Below, in pieces: positions 1 through 11,014 of a DNA stretch of 37,472 nt. Source of the stretch: Irineochytrium annulatum (taxonomy: Eukaryota > Chytridiomycota > Chytridiomycetes > Chytridiales > Chytridiaceae); the NCBI GenBank assembly GCA_027600665.1, contig JADGJL010000144.1:1-37472 (forward strand). Reading direction: 5' to 3'. Positions within the stretch are counted from its first letter, which is position 1; each line of letters begins with the position of its first letter. The notes below the pieces were generated by a model. That model was given only the letters and a program-made list of their open reading frames with translations, had not been told where the DNA came from and made no database searches. The position numbers were made by a program, and so were the translations under genes.

Positions 1-1190
1 GGGATGGGGTTTCGCTGCTGGATATGGGTGGTGTGGATGTTCGGAATGGCGGCTGGACGAGGGGTTGGAGGGATGGGATGGATTGGGAGCGATGCAGAGT
101 CGAGGTCGGTGTCGGGGAGGGTTCGATAAAGTCCGGGGAACTACCGGAAGGATGAGGGCTGGGTTGTGTCGTGCGCTCGTATTCCTCGCGCCATCGGTAG
201 AGATCCTGGGTCACGCGTCGCATCTCGAGGCGCATAGAGATGACCTCGAGCGCGCCTTCCTTTGAAAGAGGTTCGGGATCGATGGGAACGCGGTCGTAAT
301 CGTCCGAGGAGTGGGAGAAGCCGACGTCCACCCATTGCCAGCTTAATAGACAAGTTATTAACATGCTGCCACGAACAAAACAAAGAAAAAAAAAGTAGGG
401 CAATGATCCTTAGTACTTACAAGTTGACTTTCCGAAGGCTATCCGGCGCATCCTTCTCCCCACCGTCCGTCCTCCCTCCAACCATAGGCGTCGGCGGCGA
501 CGACCGCGGCTTCACCCTCAGCGATGACTTCCTCAGCGCGGTAGGTGAAGAGCCTGGCTGACTCGGCGGTGATATGATCGGCAGAAGCACCTCATTTTCC
601 TCCTCCTCCTCCTCATAACACACGCTCTCCACCCCCGAATCCTTCCTCCTCTCCATAGGTGACATTGTGGAAGGCGACGAAGGCGTCGGTGACCTCCCCT
701 CCTCCATTAGCAGATCCGCCACGACAGCGTCATCCAACTTCGCGACGACCTTCGTCGCTGCAGGTGCAAGGCTGTTCACATCCGCGAACGGGTTCCTTAG
801 ATCCTCCTCTGTAACCATCAACCCGCCCAGCAATGCACCACCGGCGGCGGGCAAACCCTCAGCCTTCTCCAAATCCCCACCGCTCTCCCTCCTGGAATCA
901 TGGCTGCTGTCACCCCTCCTGAACCCCCACCCCTTCATACTCGGTATCACAATGGCCTGCGGCCTCTCCCTCTGCCCCGCGGGATAGAACCCTCCCGTCA
1001 ACCTCCCAAGCGCCGCGGCACCGAACGACGAGCCCCTGGGCGGCTTCATCGGCGGAATCGCCGCGCCCACGGCCACGTTGGAGATGTCGGCCAGCATGGT
1101 CGGTTGCGGCGCGGACGACATGATGGACGGGGGGTGGGGGAGGGGCGTGGCAACCACGACGGGGCCGCCGGAGGAGGATGATGGGCTCAT
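1..1190 (-). CDS. Unrecognised low-complexity protein, 3' end outside window
   Basis: Two exons on the minus strand: 1190-421 and 342 to beyond base 1, joined over an intron with donor GTAAGT at 420 and an acceptor AG at 344-343. The joined codon restores one frame that stays open to the window edge. The protein is rich in Ser and Pro, with an acidic run of glutamates near residue 215 and an NPF tripeptide near residue 160. The splice junction creates the peptide RKVNFW, which fits the RVxF consensus of protein phosphatase 1 docking peptides. Downstream lies a more ordered Arg/Glu-rich stretch (MRLEMRRVTQDLYRWREEYE). I chose the ATG at 1190 because the frame upstream has no better ATG. I do not recognise the family; function is unknown and the C-terminus is missing from the window. 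Confidence 0.55.
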
Positions 1191-2043
1191 CGATGCGGTC
1201 TCCGAGGAGGAGATGCGAATGGGCGCTGAGCGGGTTCGAGTGCGCAGCAACGAGCAATGAGGGGAGAGGGTGAGGGGGCGAACGACGGCGCAGGGCGAGG
1301 ATTCTTGCTGCGGAAGTTCGATCGACCGGCGGGTTCGAGACCGTCCGTCTGAGTGGAAGGCGCGGAGCGAGGTGAGAGGAGGCGCCCGTGGACGAGGAGG
1401 GCCGTCGGGGTACCTGCGTGTGGGTGGAGGACGGGCCGACGACGGGCTTGGGCTGGCTGGCGGCAGGCGAGCGGAGTTAGGTTGACGGGTTGGTCGAGGT
1501 TGTTGTCCTTCGATTTTCTCTAATCTAACCTGCACAGCTGGGGCCGCCGTCGAAGAAGCGCGCGTGCAGGGCCAGCGCCGTTCGTGGCAATGGGCTCGTC
1601 GCGTTTAATGGGCCTGTGGAGGCGATGCTCGCTGGCTTGGTCGTCACGATCAGTGGAAATTTTTCTATGTGCCTAAAACAGGGACTGGTATATTCGCGTC
1701 TTTACGAGCCATCGCGTGGGCTGGTGCAACAAACCGTAAAAACAGGAGTCAACACTCGACGACCACTTATCCTCACCTTGAAGATCGGCTATTGGTTCAG
1801 GCAAAAAAAAACCATCCAATCTCAACAACTTTGGAGGCTTTATGTTCATGATTTGCTCGCAGGGTTGAAAAGTGAAGGCCGTAAGTATCTGGTATCGAGT
1901 GGACGAAACTGATATATTACTATCAAAACTATACATCACATTAACATATAGTGCCGGCCGCTGCATCCAGTGCATACTCGCCGCACAACAGGAAACCTTA
2001 TGCTCATTATCCCACACCACTCACACTGCCCATGCCCCACCCA
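1191..2043. other. Intergenic region between two minus-strand genes
   Basis: About 850 bases with no supported gene. It should hold the promoter of the gene ending at base 1 and the 3' end of the next gene. Bases 1650-2000 are AT-richer than the flanks and contain a short poly-A run near 1804. Small frames on both strands here have no homology I can see and no codon bias like the neighbours. Confidence 0.5.
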
Positions 2044-3251
2044 TCATCGCACATCAGGGAATGAGATCGTGCTTCTGGCCAGCGGTACCCTCAACACCGC
2101 CGTCCTCTTCGGGACATCGACGAGCGGGTAGGTGGTCCTCGGCTTGGCGTGGGAGGTTTGCATGCGCATCGGCGCTGTTTGGCAGCGGACCTTGTTGGGC
2201 GGCCGCGGCACCCTGACTTCTTGCGCCGCAAGCTTAGCGGCCTCCCGCTCGTCCGCGTCGAGCTGGGCCCGCCAAGTGATAAGCGGCTGCACGTTCATCT
2301 GCGCGGCGCGCTGCATGAAGAGGAGCTCGCGGTGGGTGTAGTGGGACTTTGGAGGCTGTTAAAGGGGCCCTCGTTAGTGAAATAGGCTCCATTAAAACAA
2401 AAAAGTAGTGGTTAGAGCCTACAGTGGTCCAGTTGGGGAGAATTGGTCCGTGGGCCTCCTTTAGCATATTTGCCGGCAAACCGCTCTTCATGGAGCAAGC
2501 ACATTAGATCATGTTGGCTCCAATTGACAAGTGTCATACAGCAACTTACAAAGCTGACGGGCACGACGCGCCGCTTCGCACCAGCGGTGGCTGCCATCCG
2601 CGGCCTGTGCCCCATGTCCTTGATCGTGACCATCATCACGGGCGTAGGGAAGCTCCCCGTCGTGTGGGGTCTCGGCTGCTGTTGCGGGTCCGACCTTGGC
2701 GGACCGGCCGCCCTGACGCCCGCCGTCGCCACCGTGGCCCTGTTGACCGTCTGAAGAACCGGCTCAGGAGCCGGAGCAGGAGCAGACGCAACGGGGCCCG
2801 GTATCGCCACCGCGTCACTGGGGCCGACGGCAGCTTGGGCCGCGAGCAGGTTTCGCCGCCTTATGAAGGCCGCCGCGGCCCTCAGCGCGGCCGTTTCCTT
2901 CACCTCGCCGGACTCCCTCTCAACCTGCAGGAGGCTGAGCCGCCCGGCCAGCAGGGAGTTGAGCGTCTCAGGCTGCGGCGTCGGCGGTGGCGCGGCCGTC
3001 TGCGGGAGCTCGACCCCGAATGGCGGGAGGTGGTAGGATGAGGAGTCGTTGAACTTCCCGGTCTTGGAGACGCGTGGGGACGCGTCGATGGTCTGCGGGA
3101 CCTCGATCGTGACCGTGCTACGTGGCAGGACGAGCTGGTGCCGGTGGCCCTGCTGGTGTTGAGGCTGCAGCGAGGGTCGGTGGGCGCGCTCTAGGCGAGC
3201 CATGGTGGAGGACGGGAACTGGGGCGCGACGGCGCGCTCGACCGACATCAT
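2044..3251 (-). CDS. Hypothetical protein, 337 aa
   Basis: Two exons: 3251-2550 (234 codons) and 2355-2044 (103 codons plus TGA). The intron 2549-2356 has donor GTAAGT and acceptor AACAG, phase 0, and is about 194 nt, the longest intron in this part of the window. The N-terminal two thirds is Pro/Ala/Gln-rich and probably disordered. The C-terminal third, spanning the junction, looks ordered and basic (for example SHYTHRELLFMQRAAQMN followed by an Asp/Glu-rich helix). I chose the first ATG at 3251; a second ATG follows immediately. No family recognised. The conserved-looking part is formed across the intron, which supports the model. Confidence 0.6.
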
Positions 3252-3531
3252 CGTGTCGCTTGGGTGGTGCGGGGTCTCCGCTGGCAATGACTCAGCCCGC
3301 GAAAGGTAAATCCTCAGAAAGGGGCGGCGCCAGCAATCACGCTAGCTGGCGAACTGCACCGGTGATCGGGAGGTTGTAGCAGGTAACAATGTTGATGCCA
3401 AATATGGGGCGTATTTGTACAGGATGAAGAAGATAGGAGAACAGGATGTGGTTTTTATTTATGCACTTGGAAAATCGATACGAAGAGATGGTGTACACAA
3501 TAACTCGGCAGTGGTAATCAGGACTACTCCC

Positions 3532-4216
<685 letters not shown>

Positions 4217-5077
4217 CTCTGTTGGTTTGCAGCGCGTATGTGGAGGTCGAATAAGGACGGGAGCTCGAGTAGGAGGGCCGGTCGATGTGATGATGGATAT
4301 GCCGGCCGCTCGCTGGGCCTTTAACGGCCGAAATCTAAAATGCTCCACGTCGCTTCACAAAAGTAGAAGTATGACATCCCGGTGCCACGTTTGCGTCAGC
4401 GAAACTTACGTCGGATACATTGAGCCCCTTACTTCCAGTGATGGAAGTGAAGTGGTGAAGCTGGGAAAGGGGCAGGTAGACCTCTTTGGAAAATTCCACT
4501 CAACCATGGATAAAACGTTATGCTTACGGGGATAACAGAACTACCTGCGCGACAGCCGACCGCAGCCAAAGATAATTGAGCTAATTTTAACCTAATAAAG
4601 AAAGGCATTTATACAAAGTCGTTATTTTCATTTGGTAATTTTTTAACGAAAATCAATGCTCCCTCGCACAGGGACCCTGACCCTACATTCCTCCTCATAG
4701 TTTCGCTAGAACACGCCCTCATTGACGCATCAGCATCCCAATGTCCCTTGCAAAAATGTCACTATCAGTTTTTTCAACGAACAGGATAAAGATAGCGCTG
4801 CATGCTGGCTCACCAGTGCCTGCAATGCAAACAACACGAACGACTCAGCACGCTGGCATGGTGCTACTCCCAATTAAGAAAGCAATTAGCTAACACAGCA
4901 GGTTTGAAGTAATAATGCATTTATTGCATGTCGGGCACTGTTCGTAAAGAACAACAGAAAAAACAATGAGGACTACGCGCGCAATCAAATATGGCGGGGA
5001 GGTATCTTAAAGCAAAATCAGAGCAACTTGGAAGCCAGGCGGGTGGGTTGGCATATAGTGAGGGCCGAGAAGCGAAC
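4217..5077. other. Intergenic region with the edge of a duplicated block
   Basis: No supported gene. Bases 4560-4900 are AT-rich. From about 4912 the sequence becomes homologous to 19386 onward, so the 3' flank of the cysteine-rich gene is part of the duplicated unit. The first part should carry the promoter of the Arf-family gene. Confidence 0.5.
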
Positions 5078-5672
5078 TCAGAGGGCGGAAAGGCAGACAC
5101 CGCCAACCTCTTGGACCTGATAGAATAATACGATGTGTCAGGCCAAATAGTAGTGAAGGCTTCTGATGAACTTACGGGCAGCTTCTGAGCTTTCCTGGCC
5201 TTGCACACGAGACCGGTTTTGCACACCGGCGCGCCCACAACAGACCCGCCGCAATTCTCGTTCAAAGCGGCAAGTTTAAGGCAGCTGCCACCGATGTCCC
5301 TCTGCAGCAGCTCGCTCACGGGCAGGTATCCGTCGCCTTGCTGGCGGACGCAGGTGAGGCCTGTCGGGCAGACGTAAGGCTGGGCGACATTGCCCGCGCA
5401 CGCGCCGCCGATCGCCGCGACGCGCTGGCAGACACCACCGGCGTCGGGGGTCGAGATGGAGGCGAGGACGCAGGTCAGGCCCGTCGCGCAGGGGAGGGAG
5501 GAGGTCGTGAAGCCGCCGCAGCGCTCGCCGAAGTTGGCGACGTTGTTGGTCTGGAGGTAAGGGAGGAAACGCGTTAGACTTAAATACGCGACGGGAAACT
5601 CACGGGCGGGAGAGTCGCGGCGAAGGTGGACGAGGCGAGGAGGACGGCAGAGGCGATGGCCTTGAAGAGCAT
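5078..5672 (-). CDS. Small secreted cysteine-rich protein, paralogue A (160 aa)
   Basis: Three exons: 5672-5604, 5550-5176 and 5116-5078, with introns of 53 and 59 nt (GTGAGT...CTCCAG and GTAAGT...TATCAG), all phase 0. The first exon is almost exactly a signal peptide (MLFKAIASAVLLASSTFAA). The mature part holds three repeats of about 40-45 residues, each with four cysteines in the order C-GG/AG...C-x(2)-GL-x-C...GG-x-C; the intermediate motif reads CATGLTC, CPTGLTC and CKTGLVC. This gives twelve cysteines, likely six disulphides, in an extracellular or wall-associated protein. The spacing recalls small EGF/IGFBP/Dickkopf-type modules but I cannot assign a named family. It differs from paralogue B at only five residues. 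Function unknown. Confidence 0.88.
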
Positions 5673-5770
5673 TTTTGATGAGTTGATGGTGGTTGAGAGT
5701 CGAGAGGAGGAGTCGAGCAGATGAGGCAGTAGCGATGGTAGTGAGGTGGGAGGAGGGACGCCAAGGTGCC

Positions 5771-5777
5771 TTTTAAA
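5771..5777 (-). promoter_or_regulatory. TATA-like box of cysteine-rich gene A
   Basis: The minus strand reads TTTAAAA about 100 nt upstream of the ATG at 5672. The same element, one base longer, lies at the same distance from the ATG in copy B (about 20286-20293). Position and conservation support a core promoter role; this is inference. Confidence 0.5.
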
Positions 5778-5845
5778 CCTTCTTTTTCAGGGCTAACACG
5801 AATAAGGGTTGATGCCCGCCGGGTATTTGCGGAAGTAAAGCAGTA

Positions 5846-5905
5846 AACGCAGCGAAAAAGGTAATCAAAACGTTTACAAGGCGCCCAAACCGTGAACGCA
5901 GCGAA
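5846..5905. promoter_or_regulatory. Paired AACGCAGCGAA elements upstream of gene A
   Basis: The 11-mer AACGCAGCGAA occurs at 5846-5856 and again at 5895-5905, roughly 175-235 nt upstream of the ATG. In copy B the distal copy is unchanged and the proximal one has a single substitution (AACGCAACGAA). Two spaced copies in a promoter kept after duplication suggest a transcription-factor site. No factor can be named. Confidence 0.4.
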
Positions 5906-6389
5906 GGGTTTCTGTGAAGGTGCCCGGTCGAGCCCCGGCCACAAAGTTGCTCTTGTTGATTAACCCTCAAATGCGCGTCCCTCAGCCCTGCCTTCCTCTA
6001 CCCAGAACCAATCGTGTTGGAGGGCATCGGCCAGCCACGGAAACGCAATGCGCGCCACGCCCAGACTGCGAGGCTGCTGTCGACCAGCGTCGGAACAAGG
6101 GCGAGCATTGCCATCGATCCTGCTCGCGGCTACGGAACGATGAAGCACCGCATCGCCTTTAGCGATATTGGTAGTCAGGTCGAAGCGCCAGCTGTATGTG
6201 CCCAACTTATTTCAAGTGGTTGTCCTGTGCTTAATTTAACATCGAAATAACGAAGCAAAATCGAGCTTAACGAGCAAAAAACTGAGGCTATGAGGTTTGA
6301 GATGTGGGCGGCTGCGTCCTGTTCAGTGAAGTGGAAGGAAGGCGGTAAGGAGGCGATGTGGCAGTGAAGGGATTTTGACTTCCAACACG

Positions 6390-6396
6390 TATTTAA
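6390..6396 (+). promoter_or_regulatory. TATA-like box of CBM19-like gene
   Basis: TATTTAA lies about 94 nt upstream of the ATG at 6490 and is followed by an A/C-rich leader. Together with the intronless gene and CAA-rich leader this looks like the core promoter of a well-expressed secreted protein; inference only. Confidence 0.45.
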
Positions 6397-6446
6397 GCAC
6401 AAGAGCCGATTCCCCCAAGACTAGCATCAGCAACCAGGAACAACTA

Positions 6447-6475
6447 CAACAACAACAACAACAACAACAACAACA
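6447..6475 (+). repeat. (CAA)n microsatellite in 5' leader
   Basis: Nine perfect CAA units followed by CAG, ending 14 nt before the ATG at 6490. CAA-repeat leaders are unstructured and are known to favour ribosome scanning, so the repeat may help translation of the downstream gene. It is also a likely length polymorphism. Confidence 0.85.
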
Positions 6476-6489
6476 GTTACCACATCAAA

Positions 6490-7191
6490 ATGCTCTTCTC
6501 CGTTCTCCTCACCGTCGCTTCCCTCTCGGCTGTCGCCGTCGCCGAGTCCTACTCCATCAAACGCGACTGCTCCACCTCCTCTGGCTCGTTCCAGGGCCAG
6601 AACTACAAGTGCGATGTCTCCGGGGACGAGTCGGTCTTCTACCAGTGCGATCACGGCGAGTGGATCCCGATGCGCTGCGCGGCCGGCACCTTCTGCGACG
6701 TCGACCAGTGGCTCCATTACCGCCAGAGCCCGTGCGTCGCCGGCCGTCACGATGGGTACGACTACGCGTCGCAGCCGACGGGCTACATCCCGAAGAGTCC
6801 CTCGTACACTCCCTCTTACGCTCCTAAGAGGCCATCCTACACACCAGTTTCGACGCCGAGCTACACTCCCAACAAGCCCTCTTACGTGGCCAAGCCTACC
6901 TACACTCCTTCGTACGCCCCGAAGCCTGCTTACACGCCCTCCCAAGGCGGGCACTCCCACGGCGGCGAGAGCAGCTGCAACACGGGCGCGGGCTCCTGGA
7001 ACGGTCAGAACTACAAGTGCAACACATCCGGCGACAGCTCGGTGTTCTACCAGTGCGACCAGGGCGAGTGGGTCGAGATGCGGTGCGCGGAGGGTACCGA
7101 GTGCAACGTGCAGCAATGGTTCCGATACCACGAGAGCCCGTGCGTGGCGGTTCGGAGGGGTGGGGAGCACGGCTACAGGTACAGGAAGTGA
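6490..7191 (+). CDS. Secreted protein with two CBM19-like chitin-binding modules
   Basis: A single exon of 233 residues. It starts with a signal peptide (MLFSVLLTVASLSAVAVA). Two similar modules follow, at residues 27-82 and near 162-218, each with six cysteines and shared core motifs: GQNYKC, SVFYQCD-x-GEW, MRCA-x-GT-x-C and a closing SPC. The pattern (YKC ... QC ... GxW ... C..GT.C) resembles carbohydrate-binding module family 19, a chitin-binding domain found in fungal chitinases, but I cannot confirm this without a profile search. The modules are separated by a Tyr/Thr/Pro/Lys linker of repeated SYTPSYAPK-like units, likely extended and possibly glycosylated or cross-linked. No catalytic domain is present, so this is probably a wall-binding or chitin-shielding protein. 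A long antisense frame over the gene is a shadow. Confidence 0.85.
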   Translation: MLFSVLLTVASLSAVAVAESYSIKRDCSTSSGSFQGQNYKCDVSGDESVFYQCDHGEWIPMRCAAGTFCDVDQWLHYRQSPCVAGRHDGYDYASQPTGYIPKSPSYTPSYAPKRPSYTPVSTPSYTPNKPSYVAKPTYTPSYAPKPAYTPSQGGHSHGGESSCNTGAGSWNGQNYKCNTSGDSSVFYQCDQGEWVEMRCAEGTECNVQQWFRYHESPCVAVRRGGEHGYRYRK

Positions 7192-7442
7192 AGTGGTGAT
7201 GGCGCTGTCGTTCCGTATTGTTGCAGCGTTTATGTCTTTTTCCTCCTCAATATATTCTTTAATGACATCAAATGGGTTTGCGCAAGGAAGCATACTCGAC
7301 CAGCTCCTGCGACGATGGTCCAAATATTGAGTAGTTGGCGTTTGGCGCTTCCAAAACGTGGACACGATGTGCTCATAAACGGTCGACTGGCCGGCCCCCA
7401 TTCCGGATAACCTCCCACAACCCGCATCCGACAACCTTGAGC

Positions 7443-7739
7443 ATGCAGGACGCCATTACCGTTGTTAGCATGCCTCGCTTGCTCCTGCCGAGCCGCATCT
7501 AACCCCAGACCATCCTTCCACAGCCAATCCTCATCCGCGTCATGGTCATTGCCATCGCTGGCTACATCCTGATCCGCAAGTACGGGGCCCAACGCGGTCA
7601 GAACGACACGTTGAACGGCGGGCTTCTCGCCTTCACCGGCCCTAAGCCGTCCCCTCACGGCGTCCTCGTCCACGCGGGGCCGCAGGTCACGCCAGCGCTG
7701 AGCGACGGGAGGCGGTATCGGGCGGATGAAAAGGATTAG
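7443..7739 (+). CDS. Small single-span membrane protein, 78 aa
   Basis: Proposed exons 7443-7463 and 7524-7739, with an intron from GTTAGC to CCACAG (60 nt, phase 0); donor GTTGTT at 7461 is an equally in-phase alternative. The product begins MQDAIT and then has one hydrophobic helix (ILIRVMVIAIAGYILIRKYG) followed by a polar tail. The helix and the residues after it faintly recall the first membrane segment of auxin-efflux-carrier-type transporters, but the rest of that family is absent. It could be a short membrane protein or a truncated relic. No clear function. Confidence 0.4.
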
Positions 7740-7841
7740 TTTAATGTTAGCAAAACGAGTGCAAGTCCGCGAATATTATTGCTAGTGGACGGTCTTCAAC
7801 GTAGTCGTAATAAATGCATCGACACTTCTCATTCTCTCCCC

Positions 7842-8386
7842 ATGGGTGGCTTGGGGAATTTGAGGCCGCCTTCCTTCGATCAAGCCGCCATCGTCAGATC
7901 AGCGATAGCGATGTCGGTCAAGAAGGAGCCAGCAGGCGAGGCGGCCGAGGCTCCCGCCGCCGCCGACGTCGACTCCATTGCCAGCGATAACGAAGATGAG
8001 GACGACCACGAGGACACCTCGTTCGAGTATGCGCCGTTGGGAGATTGCGACGTAGCGGGAGATGATGACGACCAAGGCGATGAACGCAATGCCGCGCCAA
8101 AGCGGCCAGACACCGTTAAGACCGTTATTGAAGTCGGCGAGGCCGCACAAATTAGCGAAGGTATTGCTACTGTGTGACCGTTTGCTTTGATTGACTTTTG
8201 TACAGCCGATTTGGAGACCATTCGCTCCGTGATGGCGGGAATCTCTCTACCACCGTCTTCGACGCCAGGTTAGTTTTCTTGTGGAAAACCTTTCTGCTCA
8301 TTGCGTCAGAATGGGCAAAGATCATTGACGAGAGCGAGTGGTTGCCCGAGATCGTGTACACGGGGCAGGAAAAGGTTGCGAAGTAA
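7842..8386 (+). CDS. Male-enhanced antigen 1 (MEA1) family protein
   Basis: Three exons: 7842-8160, 8206-8268 and 8310-8386 (introns GTATTG...TACAG, 45 nt, and GTTAGT...GTCAG, 41 nt), giving 152 residues. After an acidic, disordered N-terminus with an Asp/Glu run comes SFEYAPLGD, like the GYSYQPL motif of animal MEA1. The C-terminus carries the family signature: ETIRSVMAGISLP, then PEWAKII and an SEW tryptophan motif. The signature is assembled across both introns, which supports the model. MEA1 is a poorly characterised, widely conserved small acidic protein; its biochemical role is not established. An in-frame ATG at 7911 is an alternative start that would shorten the N-terminus by 23 residues; I prefer 7842 for its CCCCATGG context. 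Confidence 0.85.
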
Positions 8387-8645
8387 ACTCCGTCCGCCTT
8401 TCATTGTTCGTTCGCGATCCCTTGCCGCAGAGGTGGATTCGTTGTGAGCGTGGTTATCGCTGCGGTGCCTCAACCTGGTCCGTCCGCAGGAGCTTTGAGG
8501 CAGAAGGCTTTACCGGCATGAAATGGGGAGCGTTAATCGTCGCAGTGTTTTCTTTGATTATGCGTTGAAATGATTGTGAACGTTTGCACATTCTGCTTGT
8601 ACAGTAAATACATTATTGTCTAATATTCCCTATACGTGCCATCCG

Positions 8646-10448
8646 TCATGGCGCCATGTCTTCAAACGCATGATCCACCAACCCATCCAGCGTCCCCATA
8701 TCAACCACCACCGACGCGCTATCCCGCCAAATCACATCATCCAGCCCATCGGGATTCTTCCCCGGCGCAATCTCGTTTGGTGGGTCATCCGGCCTCAATT
8801 GTGACCTATCCCGGACCTGGTAGTACTGCTTCCGAAAATGCGGCCAGTGGTTCCAAAACGGCGACTCCATGGAGACGCTTTGCCCCTTCCACGTTGTTAG
8901 AAACCCGTCGTCCTCCTTCTCGAGGTAGTCGAGGATGATGGCGTGCGCTCCCTCCGGTAAGAAGGGCATCATCATGGACACGCCGCCAGCGGGCGTGATG
9001 AGGAGCGTGGTGGAGGTCAATACCTCGAGCTGCTCCTTGATGTCGAGCTTGTGCCACTCGATGACGTCCAACCGTACTTTGGGATGCTTTGTCCTTAAAT
9101 GATCCACCATCTGTGGGAGGTTGTAGAAGGAGCGATGAGTGTGCTGCTGCGACGAGTGTGACGGGTGGTAATTCGAGTCCGTCTTGTTCGTGATAACGAT
9201 CCGGTGCTCGGTCGGTAATTTAAAAGGGTCCAGCCCGTGATGCTCGAGAATTTTGCCACGGAGGGAGAAGAAGAGCGGCTCGTGCCCGTGATTGTGCCAT
9301 TGCGTACGCTGGACGTATCGACGCATGTTGCCGCCCGCGAGCAGGTTATCAAAGCAAATGTTTGTAATCTTCCGGTGCTTCCCTTTATGGTTCTCCGCTG
9401 ATCGCCGAGTCTCCTCTGCTTGAATCAGAGATTCAAAATAGCGGTCCATGTCGACTGGCGGCGCTTTGCTGATCCCAGGAAAGAAGGCCTCTCTAAACTT
9501 TTTCGCTAAGGGTCTGTCCGGGAGGTTCAAGGGGCCGTGCATGGGAACGATGTCGTCCCATACAAACCCCAAACGAACCATCCCGTACCAGATCGTACCC
9601 ATTTCCTACGAGACAAAGAAGCATTCTGAATCCATTACCGAGCTTCTTAATTAGCTTACCTCCCACAGAGCATGGCCCAAGTTATCATCCCACGCCCAGC
9701 TCTCCCAGAGGTAGTGTGGTTGCTCCAAAACAAGCGTCCTCTCATGATCCCCTGCCGCCGGCGCCATCCCCTCAACCATCCTCGGAGCAAATGTCGCCTC
9801 TGGGGAAAGCCCCATCAGATCAATGCTCTGCTGGAGCGCGACAAATCCATGATCCGCCGTCTCAAAGTCCGTCAAATAACCTTTATCCGCCTCAAACAGA
9901 ACGGCCCGTGGCGGCACATTGTTCCGGCGGTAGTAATGGTATCTCCTCAACTCGGTGTTGTAGCACACGTTCTGGAACGAGCAAATGCGGTGCATGTAGC
10001 CCGAGAGGTGGTTGGAGTCGCCGAGGCACCGGTGGTGCGAGTGCCGTCGCGTGTTTGTCGTCGTGGAGGTGTTTGGCGCGGGCGGGAGGTGGGAGTCGAT
10101 ATTGTGCGGGTGAGGGAGACGGAGGACGCGGGAATGCATGGGTGCGTTGATGTGAAGGAAGAGCGGGCTTGCGGAGAAGTTAGACGCGACCGAGGACAGC
10201 GACGGCGATGGGCACGCGGAAACCGTCGCGGTGATTGTCACGGTCTCGATCACGGTGACGGGGGCGAGTCCTGACTGCTGAACCGGCTGTTTGAGCACGA
10301 CGTCGAAGTCCTCGGCGTTGGCGCCGAGGGGATTTGAATCCAGGCCGTCCACCGTCGCGGAGGAATGCAGGCTCAGCCAGACCGCGAACAGGAGCACAAC
10401 GGCCAGCGCCGCCGCCGCGAGGGCCATCCAGAGTCGACGCCCGAGCAT
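8646..10448 (-). CDS. GT61 (DUF563)-like glycosyltransferase, type II membrane protein
   Basis: Two exons: 10448-9660 and 9605-8646, intron GTAAGC...TCGTAG of 54 nt, phase 0, giving 582 residues. The N-terminus has a short basic cytosolic tail and one signal-anchor helix (residues about 9-29), as in Golgi glycosyltransferases. A Ser/Thr/His-rich stem follows, then the catalytic region. The motif WDDNLGHALWE just before the junction matches the conserved N-x-x-H region of GT61 enzymes. Near residues 455-490 the typical C-terminal block is seen: a Gln followed by LTSTTLLITPAGG, then MPFLPEGAHAIILDYLE. GT61 members transfer xylose, arabinose or GlcNAc to proteins or polysaccharides; the donor and acceptor here cannot be read from sequence. 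The ATG at 10448 is the first in frame. Confidence 0.85.
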
Positions 10449-11014
10449 GACTGTACTCAATCGGCGCGGATCGCGTGTGGTTAAGGACGAACGGGGACGG
10501 CGCTGGTTACTGAGCGGGACGCCCGAGCATTTCTGGTGTCAACGCCCAACATCATGCCTGCTTCTGTTGGAATCGCTCCACAGTCAGTCGTATGCCAGAG
10601 GCATGGGCGGATGCGTTAAGATAGCGACAATGAATCTTATCATTTAGCTATAAGGGCAGTACTAATTCTTCACCTGGGAGGGATCGAAGTGAGTGTACCG
10701 TTCGTTGCCTTACTCCAGCTTGCTTTGCAACCGTTGCTCAGTAGCACCATGCCGGCATGTTAAGTTGTCCGTGATGTTTTGATGGCAGGCACTGGCGACT
10801 TCTTCGCATCGGGTGAGCCGCACGCCGACTCTCCCTCGAGGAACTAACAACAACTCCTTTCTCGCTCACAAATCATACGCTTATGCACCTAAATAACCTC
10901 TTTGGCACGTTCAACGTCGAGGCTATCCTTGCTGCCACACATAAATTGAGTTGGAACACCACATATATCTTCAACAAATGCAGCGATTGGAGCACCGTAA
11001 ACTCTTAGCAACCA
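10449..11014. other. Intergenic region, about 565 bases
   Basis: Lies upstream of the GT61-like gene and downstream of the next minus-strand gene. It should hold the GT61 promoter. Small frames exist but lack a credible start, codon bias or motif. Confidence 0.5.

Larger units (their letters stand above)
4912..6240 (-). repeat. Duplicated segment, copy A (gene plus promoter)
   Basis: This block is repeated in the same orientation at about 19386-20783. The match starts in the 3' flank (TTATTGCATGTCGGGCACTG in both), covers all three exons and both introns of a small secreted protein gene, then the 5' region, and fades near TGGTTGTCCTGTG. Introns and 3' flank carry indels; the promoter side is nearly identical. 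No transposase, terminal repeats or target-site duplication is visible, so this looks like segmental duplication rather than a mobile element. Confidence 0.9.

Noticed and set aside
2412..2549. C-terminal extension of the 337-aa protein through the intron
   Set aside because: The extension begins at GTAAGT and has no conserved look; splicing to 2355 restores an ordered region.
5913..5950. tRNA-like GGTCGAGCCCCGGCC in the duplicated promoter
   Set aside because: It resembles a T-arm but no acceptor, D-arm or anticodon arm can be folded around it; better described as an imperfect inverted repeat.
6427..7434. 335-codon frame on the minus strand over the CBM19-like gene
   Set aside because: It is antisense to a gene with a signal peptide and two conserved cysteine modules; its Val/Ala/Arg-rich product is a shadow of GC-rich codons.
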